From the NCBI GenBank assembly GCA_001970955.1, contig MPUH01000479.1, positions 1-51,313 of the forward strand: DNA of 51,313 bases, written 5' to 3'. Positions within the stretch are counted from its first letter, which is position 1. The number at the start of each line of letters is the position of its first letter. The notes beneath the pieces are model-generated. The model saw only the letters and a program-made list of their open reading frames with translations. It did not search any database and had not been told where the DNA came from. Both the position numbers and the translations under genes were made by a program. Shown here piece by piece: positions 39,745 to 48,330 of this stretch. Origin of the DNA: Stentor coeruleus (Eukaryota; Ciliophora; Heterotrichea; Heterotrichida; Stentoridae).

Positions 39745-40299
39745 ATGGAGCCAAACTCTACGAAGTCTGAAAATGAGAAAGTGAATCTACTTGAAAAAAT
39801 AACTTTGAGCAATTGCAGAATCTGCTTGGATATTGGTATTAACCCACTTATAAATCCATGCAACTGTAATGGAACAACAAAATTCGTCCATGAAATGTGC
39901 CTAAAGCAATGGATCACCACAAAATACACAGACATATATAGCGCTGAATGTGAAATATGCAGATACAAGTACCGAATGGAAGTAACAAAGAAAAAGAAAT
40001 GCGACCCAAAAGAAGCTTTACCAAAAAATTTTATGTACTGTTTCAGCATACCTATTTGTGTCTTTTTTGTAATCTCTATGGCTGTAGTCATAGGATTTAC
40101 AATTCGTGACAGATTAGATATAAAAAACAAGAAAACAAGATCAGTCGTAATACTTTCTATATGCCTAAGCCTAATGGGTATCGGAATGGTTGTTTTAACT
40201 AAGGCAGTTTATCAGGTCCTTGTGGTTTTTAAAGTAGAGGAATGGAGCATAACCCCACTAGGCATAGATGAAGGGATAAGTTTTAATCCTAAAACCTAA
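39745..40299 (+). CDS. RING-CH (MARCH-type) membrane E3 ubiquitin ligase
   Basis: A 184-residue protein. Residues 24-72 are a C4HC3 RING-CH finger: Cys24, Cys27, Cys39, Cys41, His49, Cys52, Cys69 and Cys72, with the typical PCNCNGTTKFVHEMCLKQW. Two membrane segments follow (about 98-119, FCIPICVFFVISMAVVIG-like, and about 133-153). This is the architecture of MARCH ligases, which ubiquitinate membrane proteins in endosomes, ER or plasma membrane; E2 binding is through the finger. No other domain is present. A broken gene lies convergently 33 bases beyond the stop. Confidence 0.9.
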   Translation: MEPNSTKSENEKVNLLEKITLSNCRICLDIGINPLINPCNCNGTTKFVHEMCLKQWITTKYTDIYSAECEICRYKYRMEVTKKKKCDPKEALPKNFMYCFSIPICVFFVISMAVVIGFTIRDRLDIKNKKTRSVVILSICLSLMGIGMVVLTKAVYQVLVVFKVEEWSITPLGIDEGISFNPKT

Positions 40300-40332
40300 A
40301 ACTAAAGGGCATTCGAACATAATACCACAGTA

Positions 40333-40589
40333 TTACATAAAAATAATAAGTCCAATATACAAGTTGATGATAGGCTTCTTTTTTCTAGATTCGTGGACTT
40401 TGTTTAGTTGGTTCAGTAAAAAATCGTCAAGAAGTGCGGGTTGTCAAAGCAGTGCTCAATTTTTTTAATTGCGTCTGGAGATCTTATTGATATAAGATAA
40501 ACTTGATTAGAATATGTATGTGGATTGAGATTAGTTTAATAAAACCAGATTCCTGGATGATTTCTTAATGATGATAAGATATATGCTCT
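40333..40589 (-). pseudogene. Broken gene: one frameshift and one internal stop
   Basis: On the minus strand a clearly coding sequence reads HPGIWFY, TAA (40538-40536), TNLNPHTYSNQVYLISIRSP, DAIKKIEHCFDNP, then a one-base shift at the GGG near 40438-40440, and on as ALLDDFLLNQLNKVHESRKK, KPIINLYIGLIIFM to TAA at 40335-40333. The single-base slip in a homopolymer could be a sequencing error, but the internal TAA needs a second change and no start codon is seen. The short hydrophobic end might be a tail anchor. Family not recognised. Confidence 0.5.
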
Positions 40590-40718
40590 TTAAATAAAAA
40601 GCATTAAGTATATCAATAATTATATTATATTTGCAATCTTTGTATTTCAATAGTCAGCAAAACCTCAAACCATAATATTGTTCAAAAAGCATTTCAATCT
40701 TCTTTCTAATAGTAAAAA

Positions 40719-41741
40719 ATGGAAAGTTTATCTTCAGACATCCGTGAACTCTACGAAAAAAGGCTTTGGCACGAGTTAACAGAAAGGCTTCTGCTACTCG
40801 ACAGCCATTCTATAAGTAACATCTGGCCAAGTATATCAGCTTTCCGTGAAAAACTTAACCAAAGCAAACTAGTCCTACTCGCCATCAAAGCAACAGATGA
40901 ACAAGATCCAGATACCGCCAAAGTCTTCCTAGAAAACCTTCAGCTTCAAGACAGCCAAGCTTCACTTTTATTAAAAATTGCCATCAGTTCTCAATATCTT
41001 CGTATCGGATCACCTCAAGAAGCTCAAGTCTTACTTGAAGAAGCCCTTAAAGCTGTGGATAAAGAAAATGATTTAGACTCAATAATATATTCACATTTAT
41101 ATGGAGCTTTGTCTAATTTGTATAAGGTTAAAGCTAATCCTGAACTTTTTTATAAGTACTCATTACAATATTTAGCTTATACTCCACAAAATGAAGTTAA
41201 AGAGCCTGAGGAACTAGCTTATAGATTAGCTATAGCTGTCTTGATTGCGGAAACTGTTTACAACCTTGGAGAGCTTATTAATCAGCCGGTACTTAAAAGC
41301 TTAGAGAATTCGAAAAATGCTTGGCTTTATGAACTTTTACATTTGTGCAATGAAGGGAAAGTTAGGGAAATTGAGAATATGATAGTTGGATTACCTGATG
41401 AACTTAAAACCCCTGCCTTGTTGAGAAAAGTTAAAATTTTGGCCATGATGGAGTATGTGTTTACTTCGGGGAAAAAAGTTTTGGGATTTGAAGAGTTGAG
41501 TCAGATTATGAATGTTAGGGAAAATGAAATTGAGCATTTGGTGATGAAAGCTATGGCACTGGGGCTTGTTAAAGGAGAAATAGATGAAGTTGATAAAATA
41601 ATTACTGTCAATTGGTTACAGCCTAGAGTTCTTGACCAGAGCCGTATTTCGACATTAAATTCCAGACTCACAGAGTGGAAGAAAACAATCAAAAATGTTT
41701 TGAGCCATTTGGAAAATCAATCAAAAGAATTATTAGAATAA
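40719..41741 (+). CDS. PSMD13: 26S proteasome lid subunit Rpn9 (PSMD13)
   Basis: A 340-residue protein, slightly shorter than the human subunit (376). It begins with TPR-like helices (IRELYEKRLWHELTERLLLL, SLLLKIAISSQYLRIGSPQE) and ends in a PCI domain (about 170-340): LLRKVKILAMMEYVFTSGKK, then LGFEELSQIMNVRENEIEHL, VMKAMALGLVKGEIDEVDKI and the typical NWLQPRVLDQSRISTLNSRL helix. Rpn9 is a structural subunit of the lid in the 19S regulatory particle and contacts Rpn5/Rpn10. No intron needed. Confidence 0.93.
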   Translation: MESLSSDIRELYEKRLWHELTERLLLLDSHSISNIWPSISAFREKLNQSKLVLLAIKATDEQDPDTAKVFLENLQLQDSQASLLLKIAISSQYLRIGSPQEAQVLLEEALKAVDKENDLDSIIYSHLYGALSNLYKVKANPELFYKYSLQYLAYTPQNEVKEPEELAYRLAIAVLIAETVYNLGELINQPVLKSLENSKNAWLYELLHLCNEGKVREIENMIVGLPDELKTPALLRKVKILAMMEYVFTSGKKVLGFEELSQIMNVRENEIEHLVMKAMALGLVKGEIDEVDKIITVNWLQPRVLDQSRISTLNSRLTEWKKTIKNVLSHLENQSKELLE

Positions 41742-42260
41742 TTAGGTAAATTTGAATATGGAAATATATAGAAATGCAGGGAAATTGTATATACTAAAGA
41801 AGTTTAGTATCAGCATAGTTTAAATATTATATAATCAATTATTCTATATAGCATTTCTGATAGATAAGATTAACTATCAACCACAAGAGTATTAGTAAAA
41901 AAGTAGTATTTTAGAGCAACTTTGCATATATTTTATTTATTTTCTTTTAACATATACAATATTATTCTTCGTACCTGAACTCATAATTACACAATCCTAA
42001 TATTCAAAATCTAATTTATACATATCTGTTCAAAAAGAAGTATCCTAATATTAAAAATCTAATTTAATACATATTTGTTCAAAAAGAAGTATCCTAATAA
42101 TTTATTATAATTGTGTATAAACCAATAAGACTTTAAACTCTCAAAAAAAAAATATTAATTTGACCAAGGCCTATATTTTAAAATAATATTAATTATCTCT
42201 TATTATAGTAGATGCAAAAATTTGAAAGAAATACTATTGTTCTAAATATATTTAGCAAAA
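41742..42260. other. Intergenic with tandem repeat
   Basis: AT-rich interval containing the 48/49-bp tandem repeat at 41995-42099 (separate entry). Nothing else recognised. Confidence 0.5.
41995..42099. repeat. Imperfect tandem repeat, 48/49-bp unit, two copies plus start of a third
   Basis: Units beginning tcctaatatt and ending ttcaaaaagaagta occupy 41995-42042 and 42043-42091, differing by three changes (c/a, one inserted a, c/t); 42092-42099 (tcctaata) starts a third. The differences show an old duplication, unlike the perfect repeats elsewhere in the window. Confidence 0.9.
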
Positions 42261-42560
42261 ATGTGGATGCTAGGAATTATTGACTTGCTTACTGATGAAG
42301 AAATGGATGAGCAACAAAGAACTCTAGTAAACCTCAAATCAACTCTAGTTGTAAAAGTTATTAGTAAACTTGGAGAACATGCTTGGGAAGTCCCGTGCGG
42401 ATTTACTGTCAATGATTTAAAAGATCTTGTCTGCATGATGACAAGTCAAACAGGTACATTCATGTGTGATGGAAGCATGTTGGACACAAGACTCATGCTT
42501 GGGTTTGTAAGACTGTACATCTGGAGGAAAATTGATTTGCTTACTGTAGAGTTGATTTAA
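42261..42560 (+). CDS. Small protein, ubiquitin-like pattern
   Basis: 99 residues. After an N-terminal helix (LTDEEMDEQQRTLVNLK) the rest follows the spacing of a ubiquitin-like fold: STLVVKVISKLGEHAWEVPC (two strands), GFTVNDLKDLVCMMTSQTG (helix after the T-V-x-D-L-K signature), SMLDTRLMLGFVRLYIWRK and IDLLTVELI (last strand). No Gly-Gly terminus, so it would be a domain protein, not a modifier. Pattern only; the family is uncertain. Confidence 0.5.
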   Translation: MWMLGIIDLLTDEEMDEQQRTLVNLKSTLVVKVISKLGEHAWEVPCGFTVNDLKDLVCMMTSQTGTFMCDGSMLDTRLMLGFVRLYIWRKIDLLTVELI

Positions 42561-43073
42561 TAATTTCATAGGTTATGTAAGTATGCATATATGCATAAGT
42601 TATCTGTAAAAATTCAATTCTATCATTGGATTGTTTGAAAAATCATCAAAATATATAATTTCACTGATATAATAAGTGTTGCATTAAAAAATGCATTATT
42701 TTCTTTGCTATACATTAATGAATTTTCTCGTATTTTATATTTATATGCCGGTTATCTTCAATAAGGATTTTATGTATTGATTTTATTTAATTATCAAAAT
42801 ATTTTATGCATTTTTTAACTCAGAATAGGGAAATATTATATAATTATTAAATGCTATTAATATATGATAAATTTTAGTAAAAAAACTTGTATCAATCCAC
42901 GATGTTTCTTTGACAATAGCAAGCTTTTTCAAGTTATAAAAATATTCTTGCACAACTATGATGGCAACATCAATTTATAATATAATATCAACAAAAGTTT
43001 ATTATAGCATATACTTGCCTATTTTCAAACAAATATCCTATTATCTTTAAAAAAGTCAAAAAGTTAACTAATC
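42561..43073. other. Intergenic between convergent genes
   Basis: About 510 bp of AT-rich DNA with no gene, repeat or RNA that I can support. Confidence 0.5.
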
Positions 43074-44069
43074 TTACTTATATTCTGGTGGTGTAGGGAC
43101 TCTTTCAGGAACATCTCTTGGCATTTCATCTTTTTTTTCCTCTTCTTGCTCTTCTTTTTTAAAAACTATTCCAACAGCACTTTTTTCCAAATTAACCAAT
43201 ATATTCATAGAATCTTCTTTCAACTTCCTACTTCTTTCTCCAAGGTTTATTTTATTATAAGTCCCAACAGCTGTAGTTGTCATAGTATCATATGCAGAAT
43301 GAGCCCCAGATTTAAGAAAATTCACTCCTTTGTTCCCAAGTTTCAATCCTGTATTAGCTCCCCATTCAAGATTTTCATATCCTTTCTGTGCACCCCATTC
43401 CACAGTTCCCTTACCTATTTCAATGCTTTTTTGTGCTCCCCATTTTATATTTTCTCCCACTTTTTGTGCAGTATCAAAAGCTTTTTCTTCAATTTTTTTA
43501 TATGCATCAATTTCTTTCACCTTCCCATATATGCTTTGACCAACACCAACTGTTGCATTATATGCAGACCCTAATAACCCTCCAAAATACCCAGTGTTTT
43601 TTTTCTCTTCAACTTGAGGCTCTCTTGCTTCTGGCTTTAAAATCGCTTTTGGGTCTGCTAAAGTTTGAAGCCCTTCTTCAATTGATGGAATTGGCATTGT
43701 GCATGACTCGCCTTCGGCCATAACTTTGAGCATTTCTCTGTAGTATTTTGCTGCTACAGTACAATATTTGAAGTCAATTGTTGCTGAACTGGGCATACTG
43801 TAGCTATCAAAAAAGTTTTTCAAAGTTGCGTTGCCACCTGCTGTCATGATTTTAAGCTGCCTTATACTCCAGCTATCGTTTAGAGACTTTACAAAACTAA
43901 TATTGGGCCCGAGATTCTTGTGGGCAACTGAACAGGATTCACAGATTAGGGATCCATGGCTGATTGATGCAAAAGTTACGGGCTCAGCACCACAGTCAGC
44001 ACAGTTCAAGTTCGCTGGATCTTCATGTATTTTTTTGAAAATCTCTTCACTTGTAGCTGATGATACCAT
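43074..44069 (-). CDS. ArfGAP-domain protein with Lys in place of the arginine finger; WGAQK repeats
   Basis: A 331-residue protein. Residues 8-125 match the ArfGAP zinc domain: NLNCADCGAEPVTFASISHG then LICESCSVAHKNLGPNISFV, with Cys23, Cys26, Cys43 and Cys46 as C-x2-C-x16-C-x2-C, followed by KSLNDSWSIRQLKIMTAGGN. In active ArfGAPs the motif is CS..HR.LG with a catalytic Arg; here it is Lys51, and the usual Trp of WAS is Phe. Such Arg-to-Lys changes abolish GAP activity in studied family members. Residues about 165-285 are a Gly/Ala-rich amphipathic run with recurring WGAQK/WGAN units about 11-15 residues apart (ENIKWGAQKSIEIGKG, GTVEWGAQKGYENLEWGA), likely to bind curved membranes or lipid packing defects. 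The end is acidic then Pro-rich. Confidence 0.85.
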   Translation of the reverse strand: MVSSATSEEIFKKIHEDPANLNCADCGAEPVTFASISHGSLICESCSVAHKNLGPNISFVKSLNDSWSIRQLKIMTAGGNATLKNFFDSYSMPSSATIDFKYCTVAAKYYREMLKVMAEGESCTMPIPSIEEGLQTLADPKAILKPEAREPQVEEKKNTGYFGGLLGSAYNATVGVGQSIYGKVKEIDAYKKIEEKAFDTAQKVGENIKWGAQKSIEIGKGTVEWGAQKGYENLEWGANTGLKLGNKGVNFLKSGAHSAYDTMTTTAVGTYNKINLGERSRKLKEDSMNILVNLEKSAVGIVFKKEEQEEEKKDEMPRDVPERVPTPPEYK

Positions 44070-44981
44070 TTTGGTAATTATATGACGTAGTTAATATGAT
44101 AGATTGTATTGGGATATATAAAATTCAGATAGGTATTGATGATTAGATATGGATATAGAGATATAAAATAATTTTATCTTGTGATATATTAAGTTATAAA
44201 GATTTTGCAGTTTGAGGTTGTTTGCATATTAAACTAATGTTGAAAATATTTTATGCAAATTTAAATAGGTTAAATATTGGCGTGATAATTATTTATATGC
44301 TTAGATTTCATTTATTATATAATTTTACTAGTAAAAAGAATTTAAGATATAATGCGCTTTTTCTTACTCTACCCAATTCAATAAGAACAAAATATGAAAT
44401 TTGTTGGATTTTGTTTTTATTAATAAGCAATAAAATCAAAGCAGAGTATTCGAATTTCAGAGTTTTTCTGTTCATTTAAAGTGGTAGCACTAATTAATAT
44501 TCAAGAGCTAGTTTTACAATATATTTACTTTTATAAATACTGTTTTAGTTTTTGAAATTTAGTCTTTGAATGAATTAAAAAAAAATGCATATAAGTAACA
44601 AGCATCAATGTAAATTACTTACTTTTTGGCTTGCTTTTTCTGCATAATTTTACTCTCAATGGCAATAACTTATGCTTTGCATAATACTTATTATGTTTTC
44701 ACTACCTAAGCAACCACCTTGCATTGATATTGACTCTATAATTTCCACTCTGGTTTTACAATGAGGAAAATGCATTTTGGTAGTCATTATTTTGGATTGT
44801 GATAAAGCTTGGGCTTATAGTGAGAATATAAAAAAGTTCGTTTTTCTGATTATTTGATTAGCAAAAATACAGTTTTAAAGGGGATTTTTTACTTTTTATC
44901 AGATATTTTGAATAATTAAATAAATTGGCATATTTTAAAGATTGATTAGAGAAATTGTATTACTTTTAAGTATATATACAA
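44070..44981. other. Intergenic with a relic
   Basis: About 900 bp. The frame at 44222-44479 is Ile/Phe/Asn-rich and probably spurious. A more convincing interrupted frame lies at 44585-44878 (separate entry). Confidence 0.45.
44585..44878 (+). pseudogene. Interrupted ORF of hydrophobic protein, stops at Gln/Trp-like positions
   Basis: From ATG at 44585 a 98-codon frame reads protein-like throughout: LLTFWLAFSA, FYSQWQ, LMLCIILIMFSLPKQPPCID, GKCILVVIILDCDKAWAYSE. It is interrupted by TAA (44645-44647), TAA (44666-44668), TGA (44762-44764) and TGA (44855-44857), and ends in TAA at 44876-44878. Gln would fit at both TAA and Trp at both TGA. No 15-16 nt intron removes them. The simplest reading is a gene decayed through C-to-T and G-to-A changes; the protein was probably membrane-embedded. 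Confidence 0.4.
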
Positions 44982-46859
44982 TCATATCATAAGCAAAGTA
45001 TCTACTCTAGTCTCCTCTTCCACAAATTCTAGTAAATTTGGAAGAGATGCTTGTGGGGTGATATGCCTGTAGTTCTTTAAAGAAGTCATCGATCGTGAAT
45101 TCTCATAAGAAAAATCTTTCATATACTGCATCGCATGTATAGCTTCATTTTTTATAAGCAACTCTTTAGACTTCTTCACTTTATAAAGCATCTTTGAGCT
45201 TTTTTTCTGTTTAAAAAGACTCACAAGGTAAACCGCATCACTTTTCACAACAGTATTCTCGCTTTCCTCATAAAGTTTCTCAAGTTCTTCTCTTTCTTTA
45301 AAGCAATAAGCTTCATAAATCATCTTATACTCATCACAAATTGTGTTGATTTCGTTGTTTTTCTTATTAGTCTCCCAACACATATTAATTTTCTTTTCCT
45401 GTTTGAACCTATGACAATCTTTCTCAATACGCGAAAGGTATTTAAAAAGAGCAAGATTACCTCTTGATGTATCTTTTGGGGTTTTACCATCATAGTTTTT
45501 CAATGAAGGCTTGGCTCCAACACTAACTAGGATTTCTACAGCATTATAATTGCCTGAATGAGATGAAATATGTAAAGCAGTCCATCCATGAACTCCTCCT
45601 TGTTTATTAAAATCGAACCCATCTCTTCTTTCGAGTCCTAAAAGTGTGTTAGTTTTTTTCATCCACTTAATAGCGCCAAGCTGTTTTTCTTTAGCTGCCA
45701 AATGCACAGCAGACCATTTTTCATTGTTTTCTTTATTAAGCTCAGCCCCATATTGTACAAGCATATCCCCAATAAGGGTATTTTGATGCTTGTTTTTATC
45801 AAAAACTTCAATAAGTGATAAAAGACAAGTATTTCCTCTAAAATCAGTACTGTTTGGTGAAAGCCCTGCAGCTAGAAGTTTACCGACAAGTTTAGGATCA
45901 GATTTTAACACAGCTAAATTTAAAGCTGACCCAAAACACCCACCACCTATCGTCAAGTCAGCATTAGACTCAATAAGTAAAGATGCAGCTTTGATATTAT
46001 TTTCCTTAAGGGCTAATACAAAAGCACTAAACCCATCAGCATCTAAAGCATTCAAAGGACATCCAGCAGAAATTAAACCTTGAATCACCCCATTATCTCC
46101 ACTTAAAACCGCAACATGCAAAGCTGTTCTATTTCGTAAATCCACTCTTCTAATATCAAAATTATCTTCACTAAAGTGTTTTAAAAAGTCCAAAAGACCG
46201 ATTTCTTTATGCCCTTTCATCAATGCTGTGTTACACAAAGACCGTAGACTGTCTATAATAGCTTCACCTATCTTATTCTTTAGTATACGTGGTAAGGGAG
46301 GTATACTATATCTAAACCATTCTAAACTAAACTCAATAAGATTTGTAAATTCATATAACGAAGTTGGCAGAACTGTAAAATCATTACCATGTAAATACAA
46401 TATTTTTAGTTTCTTAAGACATGAGAGCTCATGTGGGACATGTTTCAGATGATTACTTGAGATTACTAATGACATCAAGTTTTTAAGTCCTGATAGTTGT
46501 GGAGGTAAAGAGTAAACTGAATTTCGATTAAGAGTTAGGATTGTTAGAGATGTTAAAGAAAACAACTCAACTGGCAATGTGGTCAAACTGTTGTTGTCTA
46601 AGCGGAGAATTTTTAAGTGGATTAATGATATGATGTCTTCGCTTATGGTTTCGAGAAGATTATGACGGAGGTCTAGAGATCGTAGATGTGTCAATGAGGA
46701 CATAACGTTATTCAAATGTGTTATGCTGTTGTTGCGCAAATCAAGTTGGATTATTGAGGAAGATATTGAGGTAATGCCTTTCGGCAAAGCTGTAAGTTGT
46801 TTTTCTTTGAGTACAAGGTCGCCAGTTGGAGTTAAATAACTTGAGATTGATGCTATCAT
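44982..46859 (-). CDS. Leucine-rich repeat plus ankyrin repeat protein
   Basis: A 625-residue protein. Residues about 15-200 hold about seven typical LRRs (HLRSLDLRHNLLETISEDII, HLKILRLDNNSLTTLPVELF, NLMSLVISSNHLKHVPHELS, KLKILYLHGNDFTVLPTSLY). Residues about 235-470 hold ankyrin repeats, e.g. NRTALHVAVLSGDNGVIQGL, GNTCLLSLIEVFDKNKHQNT, GWTALHISSHSGNYNAVEIL. The C-terminal 150 residues are charged coiled coil. Both modules bind proteins; there is no catalytic domain, so a scaffold is likely. LRR-ankyrin arrangements are also found in Roco kinases, but no Roc GTPase or kinase is present. It starts divergently from the gene at 47224. Confidence 0.85.
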   Translation of the reverse strand: MIASISSYLTPTGDLVLKEKQLTALPKGITSISSSIIQLDLRNNSITHLNNVMSSLTHLRSLDLRHNLLETISEDIISLIHLKILRLDNNSLTTLPVELFSLTSLTILTLNRNSVYSLPPQLSGLKNLMSLVISSNHLKHVPHELSCLKKLKILYLHGNDFTVLPTSLYEFTNLIEFSLEWFRYSIPPLPRILKNKIGEAIIDSLRSLCNTALMKGHKEIGLLDFLKHFSEDNFDIRRVDLRNRTALHVAVLSGDNGVIQGLISAGCPLNALDADGFSAFVLALKENNIKAASLLIESNADLTIGGGCFGSALNLAVLKSDPKLVGKLLAAGLSPNSTDFRGNTCLLSLIEVFDKNKHQNTLIGDMLVQYGAELNKENNEKWSAVHLAAKEKQLGAIKWMKKTNTLLGLERRDGFDFNKQGGVHGWTALHISSHSGNYNAVEILVSVGAKPSLKNYDGKTPKDTSRGNLALFKYLSRIEKDCHRFKQEKKINMCWETNKKNNEINTICDEYKMIYEAYCFKEREELEKLYEESENTVVKSDAVYLVSLFKQKKSSKMLYKVKKSKELLIKNEAIHAMQYMKDFSYENSRSMTSLKNYRHITPQASLPNLLEFVEEETRVDTLLMI

Positions 46860-47223
46860 GTTTATTTTGATTAATTTTAATAAGGATGTGAGAATTAATT
46901 TGGCTCTAGGATTTGGAATATGAGAAGAATATGCGAGAGGGATAAAAAAATTAGAAAATTAGAAATTGGAATAAATCTGAATCAAGAAAAGTATTAATGA
47001 TTAAAAGATTATTTGTTTATAAAAGAGTATTAGATATGGGTATATTTATAATTTTGCGAGTTTTATTGGAAGACAGAACATGAGAAACACTTCAAAAATT
47101 GTTAAGCCAAATATGATTCAATAATAATAACTAATTGATAAAAATATTATTTAGACTTTTCGGACTATAAGGACTTTCAGCATTTAACTGTTAAAATCTC
47201 TTTAAAATTCAAAAACCTTATCA
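46860..47223. other. Divergent promoter interval
   Basis: 364 bp between divergent starts. The left two thirds are C-poor and the last part G-poor on the plus strand, the usual pattern here. No box recognised. Confidence 0.5.
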
Positions 47224-48330
47224 ATGGTGCATACACTTTTACAATCTTATGACTTAAATGAAATTGAAAACTTATTTTCAGTATCTTTGACCTTTAAAAA
47301 TCTGCATTCGATAAAATGTCTCCAATTACAAAATACAATAATAATGAAGAACACTACATTATCTTCAACTACCCAAAAAACAATATCAAAGCAATACAAC
47401 ATAGATGCTTTAGATGATGAGTCAAGAATATCAGAAGCTTCATCAATGAAAATCGAAAAACTATCATACGCTAAGCCAATCTATTCAAACGAAGAAAATT
47501 CAAATCCTGACATTCCATTAGATCAAACTCTAAATCAAATTGACTACTTTATAAAAAAAGTAAAGCTAAAAATCATCGAAGAATACGAGGTTAAACTTTA
47601 CCATATCAAAGAAAAATACCATGAATCTTCTTGTGAAGAGCTAAGAATCTCAGATCTAATAATGACCTTTCCACTTTTTTGTATACCAGAAAGCCTTGAA
47701 AACTCTCAGTGCCTATCTTTCAATAGCGATGACGAGTGCTTTAAAGAAACTTTATTTAAAGATAAACTTCTACCTATAAAACATAAAATAATCAGCGACC
47801 TTTGCGATTTAATTTCCGCTCTACTAGTTAAATGGAATATTTTCAGCAAGGCAAAGTATGAGTATAGGACAAACATTCGTAGCCAGGCTATCAAGATTTT
47901 TGATATAAAAACTTTATGCAGCAAACCTTTTAATATAGAAATCCTATGGTTTTGTATTGCAATAAAAGAAAAACTTCTCCCACAGTTCCTGACAATAAAA
48001 CTATGCCAATATAGTGATTTATTAGAAAATCAAGCTAATTGTATTTTTAAAATGTTAATTGATAATTTCATTGAGTGCATCCCGTCAATTGAAGATGCAG
48101 TTGGGATAAAATCTAGAGCCTACAGGAAAAAATGCATGAAAAATGAACCGATTCCCTATCTTGGCATTAACACTTATACAGAGCTTAAGCGCCCTACACT
48201 TATTGGAAAACTGTTCCAAAAACAAAAACTCCAAGAAAGCATAGCTTTGACTAATGCGATAGAGGATTTAGAGAGCATTTATAGGATGTTTGAAAAAGAA
48301 CTTATTGGCCATTTTCTATTGATTTTATAA
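47224..48330 (+). CDS. Unknown helical protein
   Basis: 368 residues from the first ATG; the Met at 47344 (MKNTTLSSTTQKTISKQYN) is an equally good start. Residues about 95-130 are a charged helix (IDYFIKKVKLKIIEEYEVKL). Residues about 180-300 are a helical region rich in Leu, Cys and Ile (IKHKIISDLCDLISALLVKW, LWFCIAIKEKLLPQFLTIKL). The end is LESIYRMFEKELIGHFLLIL. No signal peptide or zinc site is evident. I do not recognise a family. Its TAA (48328-48330) directly abuts the stop of the convergent gene. Confidence 0.6.
   Translation: MVHTLLQSYDLNEIENLFSVSLTFKNLHSIKCLQLQNTIIMKNTTLSSTTQKTISKQYNIDALDDESRISEASSMKIEKLSYAKPIYSNEENSNPDIPLDQTLNQIDYFIKKVKLKIIEEYEVKLYHIKEKYHESSCEELRISDLIMTFPLFCIPESLENSQCLSFNSDDECFKETLFKDKLLPIKHKIISDLCDLISALLVKWNIFSKAKYEYRTNIRSQAIKIFDIKTLCSKPFNIEILWFCIAIKEKLLPQFLTIKLCQYSDLLENQANCIFKMLIDNFIECIPSIEDAVGIKSRAYRKKCMKNEPIPYLGINTYTELKRPTLIGKLFQKQKLQESIALTNAIEDLESIYRMFEKELIGHFLLIL

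Noticed and set aside
43146..43723. Three long frames opposite the ArfGAP-like gene
   Set aside because: Antisense shadows of a gene with an identifiable zinc motif.
44222..44479. 85-codon plus-strand ORF
   Set aside because: Low-complexity Ile/Asn/Phe composition and C-poor DNA expected upstream of the divergent minus gene; no support.
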